8,902 nt of DNA from a bacterium (lineage in GTDB: Bacteria; Bdellovibrionota_C; UBA2361; OMII01): the NCBI GenBank assembly GCA_017853915.1, contig JAFMIS010000086.1:1-8902 (forward strand). Direction: 5' to 3'. The position numbers were made by a program, and so were the translations under genes. Below, in pieces: positions 5,280 through 8,902 of this stretch (positions within the stretch are counted from its first letter, which is position 1; each line of letters starts with the position of its first letter). The notes beneath the pieces are model-generated. The model was given only the letters and a program-made list of their open reading frames with translations. It did no database searches and was not told the DNA's origin.

Positions 5280-6515
5280 TTAGTCGTAATCCAAAGGTAA
5301 GATCTGATTCATCGGGAACGCACCGCCTGAGTGCGGACCAAAGTAGAACCGCAGTGCGGTGCTGGTTGTCCAGGCAGCTTCCCGATCCATCTCGGAGTAT
5401 TCCACTCCCGCCATTAATTTCAGGCGGCTTTTGGCAATATAGTAATTCAGACCGACATAAGTAGCTTGATAGATGTCTCCCTTTGTAAAGCCTGCGGGAG
5501 ACTCGTAGCGCTTCTGAGGTTTGAGGCCCGAGGCCTTATTAGACCCGGCAAGCTGGTATCGTGTCGCGATCTGCAGGTACCGATTTATGAAGTAACTTGG
5601 CTGAAGATTTATGCCGGTGGCATTGCCGTTGGCATCACTTAAGCCACCCGTAACTTCGGTAACCAACGCCACATGACCTTTAGTCATAATGATTGCACCC
5701 GAGAGACCGTTGTCGAAGTACTTCATGTTAGTGGCGTTCTGGTTCGCGTCACTGTGAATGTACGAGGAGTACAGAGTGAGGTTGTCTAAACCCGCGGTCC
5801 GGCCAAGGTCGTAATATACCGCGCCTATGTACGAATACCCCGAGTCAAACTCAGTAAACGCATCGCCCATGTTTTGCCCGGTAGCGTTGGTGAAGAAGCC
5901 CGTGTAGTAAGTCAGCTTATCAATCCTGCCTTGAATGGTGATCGCTGGGGTGTAGTCCACCTGAAACATGTTTGTTAGCATGCTGCGCTCCAGATAGTTT
6001 AAGTAACGGCTTGAAACGTTGCGGTCATGAGTGAAGCGGTTCTTTTGTTGCCCGATCGTCACACTTAGAGCGGGGCTGAATTGCCATTGAGCCCACAGTT
6101 CGGTAAAGCCGTTGTAGAAGGGATCGATGTCGCTACCACTGACCATTTGCGCGTGCAGTGTCAGATTTTTAAACATGCGGACCTGTCCGCCAAGGCGAAA
6201 GCGGCGTGTTTCGTATCCATTGTCCGAGCCCGTGTTAGCCTCTGTCCAGTGATACTGCCCGTGATAGCGACCGAGAAGCCAGGCCTCTTGGATGAATGGA
6301 TCTTCCTCGTTTTTGTAGATGCGACCAAGATTCTCGAGTTGATTGCCAAGCGTCTGCGAGCTGTTTTTCGCCGAATCTAAATGGAGAGGTATTTGTGAGG
6401 GAGGAACCTGCGCAACCGCGATACTCAGGTGGGAGATAGCTAGTGAAGCTAATAACAGGGCTCCTGAAATCAGTGCAGTGTGAAACCAGACTAGGGAGAT
6501 ATTTCGGTGGCTCAT
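5280..6515 (-). CDS. Outer-membrane porin, phosphate-selective O/P type
   Basis: 411 residues with a long signal peptide (residues 1-36, hydrophobic core ALISGALLLASLAISHL, cleavage at AVA-Q). After a short spacer, alternating beta strands run from about residue 72 to 392. Landmarks of the OprP/OprO-like family (PF07396 type) are present: a first strand with YETRRFRLGGQVRMF (101-115), the YLNYLERSMLTNMF constriction-like segment (171-184), and late strands YVGLNYYI (353-360) and RLKLMAGVEYSE (364-375). It should form a beta-barrel channel in the outer membrane; anion or phosphate selectivity cannot be read from the sequence. The last strand ends ALRFYF (387-392), followed by a 19-residue tail. 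The ATG has no good Shine-Dalgarno site (GGGAC is too far upstream). The stop is TAA. It is a single gene. Confidence 0.85.
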   Translation of the reverse strand: MSHRNISLVWFHTALISGALLLASLAISHLSIAVAQVPPSQIPLHLDSAKNSSQTLGNQLENLGRIYKNEEDPFIQEAWLLGRYHGQYHWTEANTGSDNGYETRRFRLGGQVRMFKNLTLHAQMVSGSDIDPFYNGFTELWAQWQFSPALSVTIGQQKNRFTHDRNVSSRYLNYLERSMLTNMFQVDYTPAITIQGRIDKLTYYTGFFTNATGQNMGDAFTEFDSGYSYIGAVYYDLGRTAGLDNLTLYSSYIHSDANQNATNMKYFDNGLSGAIIMTKGHVALVTEVTGGLSDANGNATGINLQPSYFINRYLQIATRYQLAGSNKASGLKPQKRYESPAGFTKGDIYQATYVGLNYYIAKSRLKLMAGVEYSEMDREAAWTTSTALRFYFGPHSGGAFPMNQILPLDYD

Positions 6516-6637
6516 AAGCTGTAAGGTCCCAAAGTTGCGAAACAGATATAACTGAGTAGGTCTCCAACGGATCTCTACAGCGCCCGCTGAAAATCGAGGA
6601 TATAGTGACAGACATTAGGGCTGGAGCAATCCCTCAG

Positions 6638-6668
6638 AGAGCTCGGTAGTAATATTTAACCGAGCTCT
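6638..6668. repeat. Perfect 10-bp inverted repeat upstream of the porin gene
   Basis: AGAGCTCGGT (6638-6647) and ACCGAGCTCT (6659-6668) flank an 11-nt A/T-rich centre. It lies 123 bp upstream of the porin start. It could be a regulator-binding site, since centre-to-centre spacing of the half-sites is two helical turns, or a terminator for transcription arriving from the GSDH side. Confidence 0.45.
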
Positions 6669-7078
6669 AATAATTCGCTGACTACACCCCGGCAATTTCC
6701 CCTGGAGATGCTTGAACGGATTCGGGATGCCGGCCTACTTCTTGGATTACGGAATTACGGCGTGCTGCGCCTCGGGACTCTCCGGGTGTCAGGGAGCTCC
6801 TGAGAGCTAATGAGCGATGATATGCTCACAAAATTAGAACTGGTTACAAAAAGATATTTTGCTGCGGCTCACGATATGCGGGCTACGACTTCGTCAAGCT
6901 TCACGAAAAAATCCTCAGTGTATCTCACACTTCGGGAAGCGTTCGGCTCACGCCGAGGTCTCAGTCAGATCCGCTTTTTTCGCTCGTTTTATCGGCGTCA
7001 CCGCGCATTCCGTCAACCTCGCTATGAAGCTATTTTTGAAACCAGTTCGAGTATCCGAATGAAGGTACCTCCGAAGCA
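6669..7078. other. Gene-poor stretch upstream of the porin gene
   Basis: There is no recognisable gene. A 90-codon plus-strand frame (6810-7082) starts MSDDMLTKLELVTKRYFAAA and becomes Arg/Phe/Ser-rich. It has only a weak GAGAG before its ATG and no motif, so I do not call it. Visible structure: a tandem ATTACGG pair near 6748-6763, and a hairpin TCGGC-TCAC-GCCGA (6943-6956) followed 20 nt later by a six-T run. Confidence 0.4.
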
Positions 7079-7369
7079 TTAGAGCGCAGGACCTGGCCAG
7101 TAAGCATCGGTCCAAACCATAGCCAATACCATACAGGTTGAGGCTACTACGGACTTAAAGCTTGATGAGAGGTAGGCCTTTTGCGGGAATGAGCCGGAAA
7201 AGAGCACGGAGAGAGCGATCGCCACAACTGGTGTTCCACATGCAGCGATACTTGCTGGGAACCTCGAACGCCTCTTAGTATTCGTCTGATCTAGGAGGAT
7301 TGATCGAATCACTATCTCTGGGATGAGATCAGATGAGGGAGAATCAATCCTTGTGAGTAAAATGCTCAC
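7079..7369 (-). pseudogene. Probable relic of an amino-acid permease (APC family)
   Basis: A 96-codon minus-strand frame bounded by stops on both sides. Its middle reads RFPASIAACGTPVVAIALSV, then FSGSFPQKAYLSSSFKSVV and ASTCMVLAMVW. This follows the APC transporter pattern of a conserved loop, a TPVVAI-type start of a transmembrane helix, a GSF-x-x-x-A-x-LSS turn and a second helix with TC-x-x-LA. A full permease has about 12 helices and 400 or more residues; only about two are visible, and I see no clear start or ribosome-binding site. The sequence before FPASIAAC and after the second helix has lost resemblance. A frame shift near 7130 leads to ALMLRRYLHSDTRTGFKNSF, vaguely like the next permease loop. 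The call rests on recalled family pattern only. Confidence 0.35.
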
Positions 7370-7405
7370 CGCATTCTAGGCCCCACACCACATGCTTCGC
7401 TTATG

Positions 7406-7724
7406 GCGACGGGTCGCTTGTGTAGGAGGTTTATGAATCTAGCTCAAGTGCTGAGGTTAAAGGCGTTGTCACCTTTGATCTAACGAGCTACAACGTGCAA
7501 GCTGGTTGCCTGTCCACCAAGGCTTTAGCGTAAGTGGAGGCCTTACCCTCGACGAGCTCCGTCGAGTCGAGCTCAGGCCAAGGGTAAGACGTGCACCTAC
7601 GCGCAAGCTCCGGTGGACAGGCAAGCGGCTTGTCCGCCGGAGTTGGTTAGAGCGCAGGTGAAAACTCCTCAAACCTCAGACTGAGAGCTGATATAATAAG
7701 CTTCGGACAAAAGTGATAAGTCGC
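7406..7724. repeat. 319-bp imperfect palindrome (inverted duplication)
   Basis: Arms 7406-7549 and 7581-7724 are reverse complements in one constant register (paired positions sum to 15130), with no gap, and match at 100 of 144 positions by my hand count. The centre is 31 nt. The best blocks are GCCTGTCCACC (7508-7518) with GGTGGACAGGC (7612-7622), TCTAAC (7479-7484) with GTTAGA (7646-7651), CTTACCCT (7542-7549) with AGGGTAAG (7581-7588), and CTGAGGTT (7451-7458) with AACCTCAG (7672-7679). Weaker symmetry with a 1-nt shift continues to about 7342 and 7787. It begins 67 nt after the GSDH stop, so it would lie in that transcript's 3' region. No gene is visible inside it. Confidence 0.8.
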
Positions 7725-7791
7725 TACATGCGCTGAAGTAGTACGAGGTCCCGAGTATGGGTAGCGCTTTACTCGCACGTAGGTATTGCCT

Positions 7792-8895
7792 CTATGCGGT
7801 GAGCGCAAACAGCTCCCCATCTTCTGTAGCGCAGAGTGGTTCCCCGTGGCTGTCTGGACCTATGGCTGTGATGATCTTCTTTGGAAGTTGAAGAAGAAGT
7901 TCATCTTTCCATCCATCGGTTGATTCCTTCAACACTCGAATCTCTCCGAGGGATCTAATCGCGTACATGTATCTCCCTTGTAGCTCTGGAAAACGGGCGC
8001 CCCGATACACAAAGCCGCCGATACTATCATCGGGCGATGGAGCATTAGTAAGAGTCGCGATCGGAGCCTGAAAAGATCGTGTCTGGCAGTTTATGTGAAG
8101 GCAGCTAAACCCCTCCATCTCATTCCAGCCATAATTCTTCCCACGTTCAACGCGGTTTATCTCCACGAGGCGCATGCCCTCATCGAGAACAAACAACGCT
8201 CCGGTCTTATTATCGAATGAGAAATGCCGAGGGTTCCGAAATCCAAGAGCCCAATTCTCAGCAAGCGCATGTAATTCGGAGGTGAACGGATTGTCTGAGG
8301 GAGCTGAGTAGCCGCCATGGGGTTCAGGTTTGACGCGGAGTATCTTGCCAAAGAGAGAGGAACGTCGTTGAGCGGCTTGAATATTCTCTGGAGGCCCGCC
8401 GCCGTCACCGGAGCTTATGTACAGATAGTTATCGGGGCCAAAAGCGATCTGATTACCGTTTGAGTTCGGGAAGGCCTGAGCTAATTTCATCAGGACTGTC
8501 ATCGAGTCAGCGTCAGCGGGCTCACCCTCCCGTACTGGGAATTGAGCTACAATAATATCACCTTGCACGTCAATAAAGCTTGCATAGAAGTTTTTTCGGT
8601 TGGAGGCGGTTGGAGAGAATGCGAGTGACAGTAGACCATGCGCGTGCTTTGTGCTCACCGAGCCCTCAAGATCGAGCAGGTCGTCGGGCATCAATTCCCC
8701 ATGTTTAATGGTGCGAACGAGTCCTCCACGCTCAACAACATACATGTAATCGGGCGCGTTATAATCGGCGACGATCTGAACCGGGTGTTCAAGGTCATCA
8801 CATATTTGATGAGCTCGGATGGTGAAGGTGCTGGTCTGAGGCTCTGCGTGAGCTGCTATGGAAAATATCACTACGAGAGTAAGCAGGCCCAGCAT
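7792..8895 (-). CDS. Exported GSDH / PQQ-sugar-dehydrogenase-type beta-propeller, catalytic His absent
   Basis: 367 residues from the ATG at 8895. The start is uncertain: the frame is open to the window edge, the purine-rich GAGGGG is only one base from this ATG, and the visible signal peptide (LLTLVVIFSIAAHA, cleavage near AHA-E) lacks a basic N-terminus. The true start may lie beyond base 8902. Family blocks in order: HGLLSLAFSPT (86-96), QIAFGPDNYLYISSGDGGG (149-167), GKILRVKP (183-190), NWALGFRNPRHFSFD (214-228), GKNYGWNEMEG (252-262), GGFVYRGARFPELQGRYMYA (293-312), and a C-terminal GEPLCATEDGELFAL strand. Known relatives are periplasmic six-bladed propellers that oxidise aldose sugars with PQQ. 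Here the NHNGGQ segment reads N144-S-N-G-N-Q, so the usual catalytic His is Ser145, although R220-N221 are kept. A non-catalytic or altered role is possible. The stop is TAG. Confidence 0.88.
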   Translation of the reverse strand: MLGLLTLVVIFSIAAHAEPQTSTFTIRAHQICDDLEHPVQIVADYNAPDYMYVVERGGLVRTIKHGELMPDDLLDLEGSVSTKHAHGLLSLAFSPTASNRKNFYASFIDVQGDIIVAQFPVREGEPADADSMTVLMKLAQAFPNSNGNQIAFGPDNYLYISSGDGGGPPENIQAAQRRSSLFGKILRVKPEPHGGYSAPSDNPFTSELHALAENWALGFRNPRHFSFDNKTGALFVLDEGMRLVEINRVERGKNYGWNEMEGFSCLHINCQTRSFQAPIATLTNAPSPDDSIGGFVYRGARFPELQGRYMYAIRSLGEIRVLKESTDGWKDELLLQLPKKIITAIGPDSHGEPLCATEDGELFALTA

Positions 8896-8902
8896 GCCCC
8901 TC

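Noticed and set aside
6810..7082. 90-codon plus-strand frame
   Set aside because: Only a weak ribosome-binding site; the second half is Arg/Phe-rich and looks non-coding. It could be real, but the sequence alone does not show it.
7479..7651. Integron attC-like site: ATCTAAC on the left and GTTAGAG on the right of a foldback
   Set aside because: The right box breaks the GTTRRRY consensus, inner L boxes are not at the usual spacing, the site would be over 170 bp, and the symmetry continues about 73 nt beyond each box. No integrase or cassette array is seen.
7469..7672. 67-codon minus-strand frame inside the palindrome
   Set aside because: It simply translates both arms of the inverted duplication. 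The product is Arg/Ser-rich with no motif.
1..8902. TGA read as tryptophan throughout the genome
   Set aside because: Tryptophan codons in the called genes are TGG and the frames end cleanly at TAA or TAG. One suspicious TGA is not enough, and the GC content and gene types do not suit the known recoded lineages.
1..8902. tRNA, rRNA, CRISPR array, complete insertion sequence or phage module
   Set aside because: No T-loop/acceptor pattern, no regularly spaced direct repeats and no transposase or integrase motifs were seen on either strand. The holin-family name alone does not indicate a prophage.

Overview
The window looks like a chromosomal segment of a Gram-negative bacterium. It encodes an outer-membrane beta-barrel porin, several proteins with Sec signal peptides, and a periplasmic c-type cytochrome. 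Base composition is roughly balanced. Only about two thirds of the window is protein-coding, which is low, and the gaps hold many inverted repeats. I cannot assign a phylum. The Thr/Pro/Ala-rich linker in one exported protein is a style seen in several uncultured deltaproteobacteria-like lineages, but that is only a hint.

Layout. 1-324 (+) is the 3' part of a YkgJ-family cysteine-cluster gene, convergent with 372-1547 (-), an exported mono-haem c-type cytochrome with a TPR-like C-terminal half. A divergent promoter region follows, then a CDGSH iron-sulfur protein at 1731-1961 (+). Next come three consecutive foldback structures and a small four-helix membrane protein of the phage-holin-4/YvlD type at 2198-2575 (+), ending at a strong hairpin. 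About 600 bp without a gene contains a second copy of a 71-bp two-hairpin repeat. 3277-4605 (-) is an exported DUF4397-like protein with a low-complexity linker and a Cys-rich C-terminal domain. Its TGA stop seems to interrupt a reading frame that continues 44 codons to a second stop directly before a 15-bp perfect hairpin. After another gene-poor stretch comes a phosphate-selective-porin-type barrel at 5280-6515 (-). The 1276-bp gap that follows contains a probable relic of an amino-acid permease and a gapless imperfect palindrome of about 319 bp. The window ends with a GSDH/PQQ-sugar-dehydrogenase-type beta-propeller at 7792-8895 (-), which lacks the expected catalytic histidine.

The genes do not form one obvious pathway. 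The shared theme is the cell envelope: cytochrome, DUF4397 protein, porin and GSDH propeller are all exported, and two metal/Fe-S cysteine-cluster proteins flank the cytochrome. The points most worth checking are the TGA-interrupted C-terminus, the large palindrome, the 71-bp repeat pair and the His-less GSDH protein. I did not find a convincing new defence or mobile system.
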